Source: SIG701 sp045539595 (GTDB lineage: Bacteria; Bacillota; Clostridia; Oscillospirales; CAG-272). Taken from it: a DNA stretch of 5,376 nt. The position numbers were made by a program, and so were the translations under genes. Where the stretch lies: NCBI GenBank assembly GCA_045539595.1, contig JAZQFQ010000081.1, positions 1 to 5,376 on the forward strand. Reading direction: 5' to 3'. Position 1 is the first letter of the stretch. Each line of letters begins with the position of its first letter. Below the pieces are notes generated by a model. That model worked only from the letters and a program-made list of their open reading frames with translations. It did no database searches and was not told the origin of the DNA. Shown here piece by piece: positions 1-5,193 of this stretch.

Positions 1-163
1 AATTCTCCAAAGAAAAATGCAAGTGTGGCGGTGCGAACAACACCGGCCGTATGCCCGAGAATTGCTTTGCAATTCTCCAAAGAAAAATGCAAGTGTGGCG
101 GTGCGAACAACACCGGCCGTATGCCCGAGAATTTCCCTTACGGAAAATTCTCCGAAGAGAAAA
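1..163. repeat. Tandem 63-bp repeat, two near-identical units plus a decayed third end
   Basis: Positions 1-63 and 71-133 are identical. They are separated by the 7-base spacer GCTTTGC, so the period is 70 bp. Each unit starts with AATTCTC and ends with GAGAATT, a 7-bp terminal inverted repeat. Inside each unit is a small hairpin, CGGTG-cgaacaa-CACCG (29-45 in the first copy). A third, diverged unit start (AATTCTCC then GAAGAGAAAA) lies at 146-163. The window begins exactly at a unit boundary, so more copies may lie upstream. Reading frames through the units shift between copies because 70 is not a multiple of three, and no ribosome binding site is present, so I do not call it coding. It resembles a small interspersed, MITE- or REP-like intergenic repeat, but no transposase or named family can be assigned from sequence alone. 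Confidence 0.85.
57..77. repeat. Perfect palindrome at the junction between repeat units
   Basis: GAGAATTGC-TTT-GCAATTCTC forms a 9-bp perfect stem with a 3-base loop, built from the end of unit one, the spacer and the start of unit two. A related but imperfect palindrome occurs at the next junction, 127-152 (GAGAATTTCC, loop CTTAC, GGAAAATTCTC, one-base bulge). Two junctions with different spacers that both remain palindromic suggest that the fold itself is conserved. There is no T-run after the first hairpin, so it is not an obvious intrinsic terminator. Confidence 0.75.
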
Positions 164-165
164 TT

Positions 166-196
166 ACAGCACTCACTTATGTGGGTGCTGTTTTTT
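166..196 (+). terminator. Intrinsic terminator of an upstream gene outside the window
   Basis: ACAGCACTCAC (166-176), loop TTAT (177-180) and GTGGGTGCTGT (181-191) form an 11-bp stem with a single T-G pair. It is followed directly by a run of Ts (191-196). No gene within the window ends before it, so it probably ends transcription arriving from the left, through or beyond the repeat array. Confidence 0.85.
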
Positions 197-199
197 CTA

Positions 200-228
200 T
201 TTACTTTCGTGCGGTGCTGTGGTACAAT
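200..228 (+). promoter_or_regulatory. Promoter for the two small membrane protein genes
   Basis: The -35-like TTTACT (200-205) is separated by 17 bases from the -10 element TACAAT (223-228). The -10 is preceded by TGG, giving an extended -10 (TGn). Predicted transcription start is near 235, leaving a leader of about 30 bases before the ATG at 267. It lies just after the upstream terminator, as expected for a new transcription unit. Confidence 0.7.
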
Positions 229-266
229 TTAGTTAACGGATACACCATGACACAGGAGGCGGGCAT

Positions 267-575
267 ATGCTGGATTTTTGGCTGTTTGAGATCCGGACGG
301 ATATTTTTGTTTTGACGGTATCGGTTGTTATTTTGCTGATTCAATTTCTTATCTGTTTTAAAGTGAAGCAGATTTGGATTCGCTTGCTGCCCCTTCTTCT
401 GTTTTTGAGTTTGACGGTGGGATTTGCCGCTGCCTCCTTCTTCCTTGAAGACTGGGATCGGTTTGGGATGGCCGTTTTAGCTTTGTTTTCTGCGTTCCCG
501 CTGGCGGCGTGCGGCGTCGGCTTTGGGATTTGGTGGATTGTGAGTCGCAGAAAGCGTGATAAGGATACAAAGTAG
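267..575 (+). CDS. Small three-helix membrane protein, function unknown
   Basis: This encodes 102 residues. The start is supported by AGGAGG at 254-259, seven bases before the ATG. Three hydrophobic segments are visible at about residues 12-31, 37-59 and 66-92. A short basic tail (RRKRDKDTK) follows and probably faces the cytoplasm under the positive-inside rule. No catalytic or binding motif is recognisable and I do not know the family. The next membrane gene starts 27 bases after the stop with its own ribosome binding site and no terminator between, so the two are probably co-transcribed from the promoter at 200-228. An alternative ATG at 248 in another frame has no ribosome binding site and was not used. 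Identification as a real gene is good; function is unknown. Confidence 0.75.
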   Translation: MLDFWLFEIRTDIFVLTVSVVILLIQFLICFKVKQIWIRLLPLLLFLSLTVGFAAASFFLEDWDRFGMAVLALFSAFPLAACGVGFGIWWIVSRRKRDKDTK

Positions 576-602
576 TACAATGTTTGCAAAGGAGAATTTC
601 CT

Positions 603-1055
603 ATGAACTGCAAGAAAAACAATGTGAAACTGTACAATGTTCTGTTCCCTTTTTGGATGTTGCTTTTGTTCCCCCGGGTATGGCTGATTATTCTTCCCGG
701 GAATTTTATCATCGATAGCCTGGTTTTGCTGATCGGCATGGCGGCATGGAAGATTGCCGAAAAAAAGCAGTGGTACAAACAATACATTGTTCCGATTTTC
801 GGGTTCGGTATGCTGTCCGATCTCATAGGAGCCGCCTATATGCTGCTGATGGTGGTGCTGGAAGTGGGCCGTATGGGAGATGAGTGGTATTTGACCGTCC
901 CAGCGCTGATTCTGTCGGCTGTGATGATTTTCGTGCTGAATTATTATGTCACATTCCGAAAGGTGGAAAAAGTGCTGCGACTGAAAATGGCGATTCTCTT
1001 TGCGGTGGTTACCGCGCCTTATACATTTTTGATTCCTTCCAGTTGGCTCTACTGA
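603..1055 (+). CDS. Integral membrane protein, function unknown
   Basis: This encodes 150 residues. The start is supported by AAAGGAG at 588-594, eight bases before the ATG. It has a charged amino end (MNCKKNN), then four to five hydrophobic segments at about residues 11-31, 35-50, 62-87, 97-116 and 127-146. Short basic loops lie between them (EKKQWYKQ around 53-60 and FRKVEK around 118-123). The sequence ends within a few residues of the last segment. It looks like one of the small uncharacterised membrane proteins common in Clostridia genomes; I cannot name a family or substrate. It follows the 102-residue membrane protein after 27 bases, so the pair may act together or simply share a promoter. 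No clear terminator hairpin is visible between its stop and the next gene. Confidence 0.8.
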   Translation: MNCKKNNVKLYNVLFPFWMLLLFPRVWLIILPGNFIIDSLVLLIGMAAWKIAEKKQWYKQYIVPIFGFGMLSDLIGAAYMLLMVVLEVGRMGDEWYLTVPALILSAVMIFVLNYYVTFRKVEKVLRLKMAILFAVVTAPYTFLIPSSWLY

Positions 1056-1115
1056 GTGGCGATAAACGGTAAGTTGAATTGCGAGACATCTACCCCACTC
1101 CCAAGAGCCAGAGTG

Positions 1116-1124
1116 TGGTATACT
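1116..1124 (+). promoter_or_regulatory. Extended -10 promoter element before the methyltransferase-like gene
   Basis: TGGTATACT contains a TGn extension followed by TATACT (1119-1124), a five-of-six match to the consensus -10. The region 17 bases upstream (about 1096-1101) has no good -35, which fits extended -10 promoters. The predicted start is near 1131, about 30 bases ahead of the ATG at 1162. The core TGTGGTA is shared with the promoter at 200-228. Confidence 0.6.
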
Positions 1125-1161
1125 GTAATCAAGAATCATTCCACCGAAGGAGGACTCGATT

Positions 1162-1833
1162 ATGACCACAAAACTGTTTGTCCAGGCCATTTTGAAATTC
1201 ACGCTGGGCGTGGTGCTGGTGGGGCTGTTGATTTTCTTGCCGGCGGGCACATGGAATTACCCCGGCGGATGGCTGCTGATGGGGATCTTGTTCGTGCCCA
1301 TGTTTTTGGCCGGTATCGTGATGATGTGGAAAAATCCCGATCTTCTGAGATCCCGGCTGAACGCCAAGGAAAAGCAAATGGAGCAGAGCCGGGTGGTCAA
1401 GCTGAGCGGGCTTATGTTCCTTGGCGGATTCATCGTGGCGGGACTGGATTTCCGCTTCGACTGGCTGCGATTGCCCCCGGCCGTTTCCATGGGCGGAGCC
1501 GCGGCGTTTTTGATTGCCTACGGGCTGTACGGGGAAGTGCTGCGGGAAAACACCTATCTGTCCCGCACCATTGAGGTGCAAGAGAATCAGAAGGTCATCG
1601 ACACGGGCCTGTACGGCATCGTCCGCCATCCCATGTACAGCGCCACGGTGCTTCTGTTTTTGTCCATGCCACTGGTGCTCGGGTCGCTGATTTCCTTGGT
1701 GATTTTCCTCGCCTATCCTTTCCTGATCGCGCAAAGGATCAAGCACGAGGAAGCCTTTCTGGAGAAGGAGCTGGCGGGTTACCGAGCGTACAAAGAGAAA
1801 GTAAAATCCCGCTTGATTCCCTATGTATGGTGA
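1162..1833 (+). CDS. Isoprenylcysteine carboxyl methyltransferase (ICMT/PEMT-type) family membrane protein
   Basis: This encodes 223 residues. The start is supported by AAGGAGGA at 1147-1154. About five hydrophobic segments precede and flank the family signature: roughly residues 9-27, 36-55, 79-96, 107-125 and a hairpin at 161-192. The carboxyl half carries the motif GLYGIVRHPMY (149-159), then E196-E197, and the Y207/Y210 pair in the ending GYRAYKEKVKSRLIPYVW. In ICMT and phospholipid methyltransferase proteins the RHPxY and EE elements bind S-adenosylmethionine at the membrane-cytosol face. Bacteria lack the prenylated Cys substrate of the eukaryotic enzyme, and bacterial members act on lipids or small molecules that are mostly unknown; the substrate here cannot be inferred. 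The deaminase gene follows after 13 bases, suggesting one operon. The family call is strong, the reaction general only. Confidence 0.88.
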   Translation: MTTKLFVQAILKFTLGVVLVGLLIFLPAGTWNYPGGWLLMGILFVPMFLAGIVMMWKNPDLLRSRLNAKEKQMEQSRVVKLSGLMFLGGFIVAGLDFRFDWLRLPPAVSMGGAAAFLIAYGLYGEVLRENTYLSRTIEVQENQKVIDTGLYGIVRHPMYSATVLLFLSMPLVLGSLISLVIFLAYPFLIAQRIKHEEAFLEKELAGYRAYKEKVKSRLIPYVW

Positions 1834-1846
1834 AAGGAGAAACTGT

Positions 1847-2239
1847 ATGGATCGGATATGGACGGAAATGTATGAGGCGGCCGAATCGGTCAGACAAGGC
1901 CGCCAGGTGTCGGAATATGTGAGCTGCGGCGAGGTGGCCGCGGCCATTCTGTCCCGCTCGGGGAAGATCTACACGGGTGTGTGTGTAGATACCTGCTGTA
2001 CGCTGGGCATCTGCGCGGAGCGGAACGCCATTTTTCAGATGCTCACCGCCGGTGAGCAGGAGATTGCGCGGGTTTTGGCCATTATGCCCGACGGATCCGG
2101 CGGAGCGCCTTGCGGCGCCTGCCGGGAGCTGATGGTACAGCTGATGCCGGATTCGTACAAGGACATCGAAATCATGATGGATTATACCACGGGACGCACG
2201 GTCCGTCTGGGAGAGATCACCCCGGAGTGGTGGATATAA
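1847..2239 (+). CDS. Cytidine deaminase-fold protein (CDA/blasticidin S deaminase-like)
   Basis: This encodes 130 residues. I chose the ATG at 1847 because AAAGGAGA (1833-1840) sits six bases before it. An in-frame ATG at 1823 lies inside the preceding gene and has no ribosome binding site. The zinc-dependent deaminase signature is complete: C56-A57-E58 (zinc ligand and catalytic glutamate) and P88-C89-G90-A91-C92 (two further zinc ligands). The length matches the small homotetrameric cytidine deaminases (about 130 residues). The ribose-recognition stretch usually seen just before the CAE motif (N-x-E-N in true cytidine deaminases) is replaced by VCVDTCCTLGICAERNA, so the substrate may not be cytidine. 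A salvage or detoxifying deaminase is plausible. It shares an operon with the ICMT-type gene; no functional link between them is known to me. A strong terminator follows. Confidence 0.85.
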   Translation: MDRIWTEMYEAAESVRQGRQVSEYVSCGEVAAAILSRSGKIYTGVCVDTCCTLGICAERNAIFQMLTAGEQEIARVLAIMPDGSGGAPCGACRELMVQLMPDSYKDIEIMMDYTTGRTVRLGEITPEWWI

Positions 2240-2240
2240 T

Positions 2241-2277
2241 AAAAGAATTCCCCGGGATAACCCCGGGGAATTTTGTT
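2241..2277. terminator. Bidirectional terminator between convergent genes
   Basis: AATTCCCCGGG (2246-2256), loop ATAAC (2257-2261) and CCCGGGGAATT (2262-2272) form an 11-bp perfect stem. On the plus strand it is followed by T-rich sequence (2271-2277). On the minus strand the complement of the A-run at 2241-2244 supplies the T-tract. It therefore ends the deaminase operon from the left and the oxidoreductase gene (stop at 2282-2284) from the right, only a few bases from both stops. Confidence 0.92.
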
Positions 2278-2281
2278 ATGC

Positions 2282-3544
2282 TTATTTTCTGGTGCCGTTG
2301 AGGATGCTGAGGAAGTTCTCCTTCTGCTTCTCGGTGGGAGCATAGTCGGGATGGCTGCAGCATGCGATGGTGGGCTCCCGTCCGTCGGAATAGTAGAAGG
2401 GAGAGGAGTAGTCGTCGCGGTACTTGTCGCGATCCTCCTGCTTGCGGAAGTCCGGGATATCGTAGGGCATACCGAACTCCAGCATACTCCGGTGGGACAG
2501 AATGGCCACACTGGACATACGGGTGGAGAAGTATACATCAAAGGGAGGCTGCTTGTTTTCCCGGATGCATTCCAGGAACACCTTGGCTACCCAGTAGTCA
2601 CCGCCGCCGTGGCCGGATTTCTTGATGAGCTCAGCGTCCTCGCATTCCCATTCGGGCTTGTAGATGCGATCCTGTACCTGTCCCTCGGGAATCTGCCAGG
2701 GATTGTAGCGGAGCATGATCTTACCGTCGGTGCCGCGGACATTTTCCACCATGCCCTTCTCACCGCAGAGACGGTAGGAGTTGCTGCTGGCGCCGAAGCT
2801 GGCGTGTCCGGTGAATTTGAATACGGAGTTGTCGTCATTCAGGGTGGTAATGATGGCGGCCTTCTCACCCGCATAGGAAGCACGGTCGCAGTCCGCCGGT
2901 TGGGGATGGTACACGGGCATAGCGGTTACGCGCACGGGATTGGCGCCGGTGGCGTACATAAGAGGTGCCAGGGAGTGGGTCAGGTAGTAAGTACGGGGGA
3001 GATAGCAGCGCCAGTGCTTGTCGCTGTCAAAGAGCATACGGACGTTGTTCCATGCATCGGGGGTGGTGCCGTACAGATTACCGGTGTGGTTGTATTCGCC
3101 CTCGGCGTATACGATCTTACCCAGGGTGCCGCCCTCGTAGATCTTCTTCATTTCCTGGTTGAAGAGCATGTAGGGATAGTTTTCCGCCAGCATGAAGATG
3201 GCCTTGCTCTTTTCCGCTGCTTCTACCAGCTTGACACCCTCGGCCATGGTGGCATTGGAAATGCACTCGGTTATGCAGTGGATGTTTTTCTCCAGGCAGC
3301 GGATGATGTATTCCGCGTGCTCGTGGAAATAGTTGGCGATGAAGATGGCATCCAGATCGTGCTCGATGAAGGAATCGAAATCTGCATAGCAGGTGACCAT
3401 GTCGCCCAGTTTCTTTTTAGCCAGTTCCAGACGCTCGGGGCGCTTGTCACAAACGGCTACAACCTCTGCGCCGTTTACGAGAAAATTATCCACATAATGG
3501 GATCCGCGGCAGTAACCGAAGATACCGACTCTGATCTTCTTCAT
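2282..3544 (-). CDS. Gfo/Idh/MocA family oxidoreductase, GH109-like
   Basis: This encodes 420 residues from the ATG at 3542-3544, eight bases after GGAGG (3553-3557 on the plus map). That start puts the dinucleotide-binding fold at the amino end, as is usual: residues 4-14, VGIFGYCRG, with beta-strand EVVAVCD and D33 where NAD(H) specificity is normally set. Residues 1 to about 125 form the Rossmann domain and the rest the C-terminal alpha/beta domain. The usual EKP motif is E93-C94-I95, so the common catalytic lysine is absent. YYLTHSLAPLMYATG (186-200) and GHGGGDYWVA (311-320) resemble the Tyr-x-x-His and GHGGMD-type motifs of GH109 glycosidases. There the bound NAD supports a redox-assisted glycoside cleavage. 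No signal peptide is seen, so the enzyme should be cytoplasmic. It is divergent from an AraC-type regulator and ends at a shared terminator, so it is probably monocistronic. Substrate (sugar or glycoside) is not determined. An upstream in-frame start at 3619 is discussed separately. Confidence 0.9.
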   Translation of the reverse strand: MKKIRVGIFGYCRGSHYVDNFLVNGAEVVAVCDKRPERLELAKKKLGDMVTCYADFDSFIEHDLDAIFIANYFHEHAEYIIRCLEKNIHCITECISNATMAEGVKLVEAAEKSKAIFMLAENYPYMLFNQEMKKIYEGGTLGKIVYAEGEYNHTGNLYGTTPDAWNNVRMLFDSDKHWRCYLPRTYYLTHSLAPLMYATGANPVRVTAMPVYHPQPADCDRASYAGEKAAIITTLNDDNSVFKFTGHASFGASSNSYRLCGEKGMVENVRGTDGKIMLRYNPWQIPEGQVQDRIYKPEWECEDAELIKKSGHGGGDYWVAKVFLECIRENKQPPFDVYFSTRMSSVAILSHRSMLEFGMPYDIPDFRKQEDRDKYRDDYSSPFYYSDGREPTIACCSHPDYAPTEKQKENFLSILNGTRK

Positions 3545-3616
3545 GTGTAATACCTCCAAAATATGAAAAAGTGTTTTGAAATTCGTTTCCATAGGATGGG
3601 GAAGATGCAGAAAGCG

Positions 3617-3629
3617 CATACTCCTCCTT
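3617..3629 (-). promoter_or_regulatory. Alternative upstream in-frame start with its own ribosome binding site
   Basis: On the minus strand AAGGAGG (3623-3629) precedes an ATG at 3617-3619 by only three bases. This ATG is in frame with the oxidoreductase and would add 25 residues (MRFLHLPHPMETNF... to LEVLH) with no family counterpart expected. The spacing is shorter than usual, and the downstream start has a well-placed GGAGG, so I prefer 3544. The element may nevertheless be used as a minor start. Confidence 0.4.
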
Positions 3630-3637
3630 ACATGGGT

Positions 3638-3665
3638 ATTTTAGCACGGAATTGGATTGTGTCAA
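3638..3665 (-). promoter_or_regulatory. Promoter of the oxidoreductase gene
   Basis: On the minus strand a perfect TTGACA (3660-3665) is separated by 16 bases from TAAAAT (3638-3643, five of six consensus). The predicted start is near 3631, giving a leader of about 86 bases before the ATG at 3544. It lies back to back with the regulator's promoter at 3709-3737, leaving about 43 bases between the two -35 elements where a regulator could bind both. Confidence 0.75.
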
Positions 3666-3708
3666 ATAGAAAAATTCTTGTTAATGATTGGTTTTTTCCA
3701 CTAAGATG

Positions 3709-3737
3709 TTGCAAATTGAAATCTTTTCGGGTAAAAT
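3709..3737 (+). promoter_or_regulatory. Promoter of the AraC-family regulator
   Basis: TTGCAA (3709-3714) and TAAAAT (3732-3737) are separated by 17 bases. The predicted transcription start is near 3744. This excludes the in-frame starts at 3688 (TTG) and 3706 (ATG), which would lie upstream of the transcript. It leaves a leader of about 90 bases (3744-3834), which contains small inverted repeats: TTGTC-GGG-GACAA at 3751-3763, and GGCGG at 3780-3784 with CCGCC at 3803-3807. Confidence 0.6.
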
Positions 3738-3834
3738 TGTGATAAAAGGATTGTCGGGGACAATATCTCCGGCACGATTGGCGGGTTTTCGTCCGGGAGG
3801 ATCCGCCGATGCAAAGAAAGGTGTGGTTGTACAG

Positions 3835-4647
3835 ATGGAGAAGCAAAATATCTGTAAGTTTATTTCGGACAGAAACGAAGGCAAAATTTATACCACCAGA
3901 TTTGTTTTTGAAAAGTCGGAGGAAAGCATATCTTCCAGCTCCCTGCCTGCCAACAACGTTATGTATCTGGTAGTCAGCGGAAAGGGGCGCGTGTGCACAG
4001 AGGCTGTGTCCCGGGAGATCAGCGCGGGCAATATATTTTTTACCTTCGCCCAGCTTCCGTACAAAATTGAAAGCACGGAAAACCTTCGCTACCTGTATAT
4101 CTCCTTCAACGGCAGCCGCAGTGAGGAATTGTTTTCCCGTTTCGGTATCTCGCCGGTTCACTGCGTATTCGACGGACACGAGGGAATTGCTTCCTTTTGG
4201 AAAAACGCCATCGCCAAGGCGGGAGAGAAAAATCTGGATCTGATCAGCGAGAGTGTGCTTCTGTACACCTTCGGTGAGATGGCGCCGGCGGATATCGGCG
4301 AGGAAGAGCATCTGATCGTCATCATCCGAAAATACGTGGAGGACAACTACACGGACAGCGATCTGAATCTCCAGACCATGGCGGACAATCTGGGATACAG
4401 CAGTAAGTACATCTCCCGTGTGTTCAAGGATGCCATGGGTGTTACGTTCTCTTCCTATCTTACCAATGTACGGATCCAGAATGCGGTGTTCCTTCTGGAT
4501 CAGGGCGTGACCGCTATCAAAAACGTGGCCCTTCTGACTGGATACAAGGACCCCTTCTATTTCTCCAGCGTGTTCAAAAACATCGTGGGTATGTCGCCCA
4601 GCGAATATATCCGCAGCGGAAAGCAAAGTGAGAGCGAAAGCAAATAA
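3835..4647 (+). CDS. AraC-family transcriptional regulator with cupin sensor domain
   Basis: This encodes 270 residues from the ATG at 3835. The amino part (about 1-150) looks like an AraC-type cupin ligand-binding domain, with the typical run NVMYLVVSGKGRV (41-53), then SAGNIFFTFAQLPYKIE (63-79) and LRYLYISFNG (84-93). The carboxyl part has two helix-turn-helix units. The first is LNLQTMADNLGYSSKYISRVFKDAMG (177-202). The second is IKNVALLTGYKDPFYFSSVFKNIVGMSPSEYI (228-259), the classic AraC/XylS ending. The tail is short and charged. Its role is probably to sense a sugar or related metabolite and control the divergent oxidoreductase, whose promoter is back to back with its own. The start is the weak point: no good ribosome binding site lies close to 3835 (only AAAGG at 3816-3820, about 14 bases away), while the best site, GGGAGG at 3795-3800, points to an out-of-frame ATG at 3809. 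GTG 3823 is an in-frame alternative. Confidence 0.88.
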   Translation: MEKQNICKFISDRNEGKIYTTRFVFEKSEESISSSSLPANNVMYLVVSGKGRVCTEAVSREISAGNIFFTFAQLPYKIESTENLRYLYISFNGSRSEELFSRFGISPVHCVFDGHEGIASFWKNAIAKAGEKNLDLISESVLLYTFGEMAPADIGEEEHLIVIIRKYVEDNYTDSDLNLQTMADNLGYSSKYISRVFKDAMGVTFSSYLTNVRIQNAVFLLDQGVTAIKNVALLTGYKDPFYFSSVFKNIVGMSPSEYIRSGKQSESESK

Positions 4648-4660
4648 CCGAATCATAAGT

Positions 4661-4688
4661 GGGAGGAGTTATTCTCCCCTTTATTTTA
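4661..4688 (+). terminator. Terminator after the AraC-family gene
   Basis: GGGAGGA (4661-4667), loop GTTA (4668-4671) and TTCTCCC (4672-4678) form a 7-bp stem with one G-T pair, followed by the T-rich CTTTATTTTA (4679-4688). It starts 14 bases after the regulator's stop codon and separates it from tepA. Only weak promoter candidates lie between here and the tepA start. Confidence 0.65.
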
Positions 4689-4749
4689 CTCGTCTGCATA
4701 AAGGCCGCCTGTGGTGCCGATACTACCAAAAAAGAAACGGAGATGCAGT

Positions 4750-5193
4750 ATGACAGACGAAAACAAGCAGAACACGGATGCCGGGGATTCCGAGGGCAAG
4801 AATACACAGGATCTGGAGTATATCATCAAAAGCGGCGGTGTGATCTCCCGCGGGCAGGGGGAGACGATCCACTGCCTGACCATCATCGGCCAGATCGAGG
4901 GGCATTATGTGCTGCCCGGCGATCAGAAGGCCACCAAATACGAGCATATCATTCCCCTGCTGGTTTCCATCGAGGAAAGCGAGGAGATCGACGGGATGCT
5001 CATCGTTTTGAACACCATGGGCGGCGATGTGGAGGCGGGGCTGGCCATCGCGGAGATGATCGCCAGCATGAAAAAGCCCGCCGTGTCCATCGTTTTGGGC
5101 GGCGGCCATTCCATCGGCGTGCCCCTGGCGGTGTCTGCCCGCCGATCCTTTATCGTTCCCTCCGCCACCATGACCATCCATCCCGTCCGTATG
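4750..5193 (+). CDS. tepA: TepA/ClpP-like serine protease, 3' part missing (assembly artefact)
   Basis: The ATG at 4750 follows GGAG (4739-4742) by seven bases. 148 genomic codons are present. After a charged amino end, the run ETIHCLTIIGQIEGHYVLP (38-56) and the region up to residue 148 match the TepA (YmfB) branch of the ClpP fold. S121 in GGGHSIG is the expected nucleophile and H144 in MTIHPVR the expected catalytic histidine. The third catalytic residue and roughly 90-100 carboxyl residues are absent compared with a typical TepA of about 245 residues. In Bacillus subtilis this cytoplasmic protease is linked to spore outgrowth and degradation of small acid-soluble spore proteins. The frame runs on into adapter sequence (seven codons, KSEAKRS) to a TAG at 5215-5217, which is not a real stop. 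The natural gene is almost certainly intact beyond the break; in Bacilli it lies near spoIIIE/ftsK, so that neighbour would be expected but is not seen here. Confidence 0.9.

Noticed and set aside
1..163. CRISPR array
   Set aside because: The unit is 63 bp with a 7-base spacer and only two intact copies, unlike CRISPR repeats (about 23-40 bp) with unique spacers of similar length. No cas genes are present.
17..315. Open frames through the left repeat array, with a repeated peptide (MQVWRCEQHRPYARE-type)
   Set aside because: They exist because the same 63 bp is read in shifted frames. They lack ribosome binding sites, run through a terminator and promoter, and end in unrelated sequence.
571..584. 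TACAAT at 576-581 as a separate promoter for the second membrane protein gene
   Set aside because: No acceptable -35 lies 15-19 bases upstream, and the element is only about 20 bases ahead of the start codon. Co-transcription from 200-228 is simpler.
341..1250. Long minus-strand frames opposite the two small membrane protein genes
   Set aside because: They overlap well-supported plus-strand genes with good ribosome binding sites. The translations are low-complexity, basic and His/Gln rich, with no recognisable domain.
2273..3550. 425-codon plus-strand frame opposite the oxidoreductase
   Set aside because: It is the antisense shadow of a gene with clear family motifs. It starts inside the terminator region without a ribosome binding site.
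3574..3592. GAAA-TTCG-TTTC inverted repeat in the oxidoreductase leader as an operator
   Set aside because: Four-base arms are expected by chance in AT-rich sequence, and no second copy with the same layout was found near the promoters.
3628..4656. 342-codon minus-strand frame opposite the AraC gene
   Set aside because: It is an antisense shadow of a gene with two unmistakable helix-turn-helix units, has no ribosome binding site, and covers both divergent promoters.
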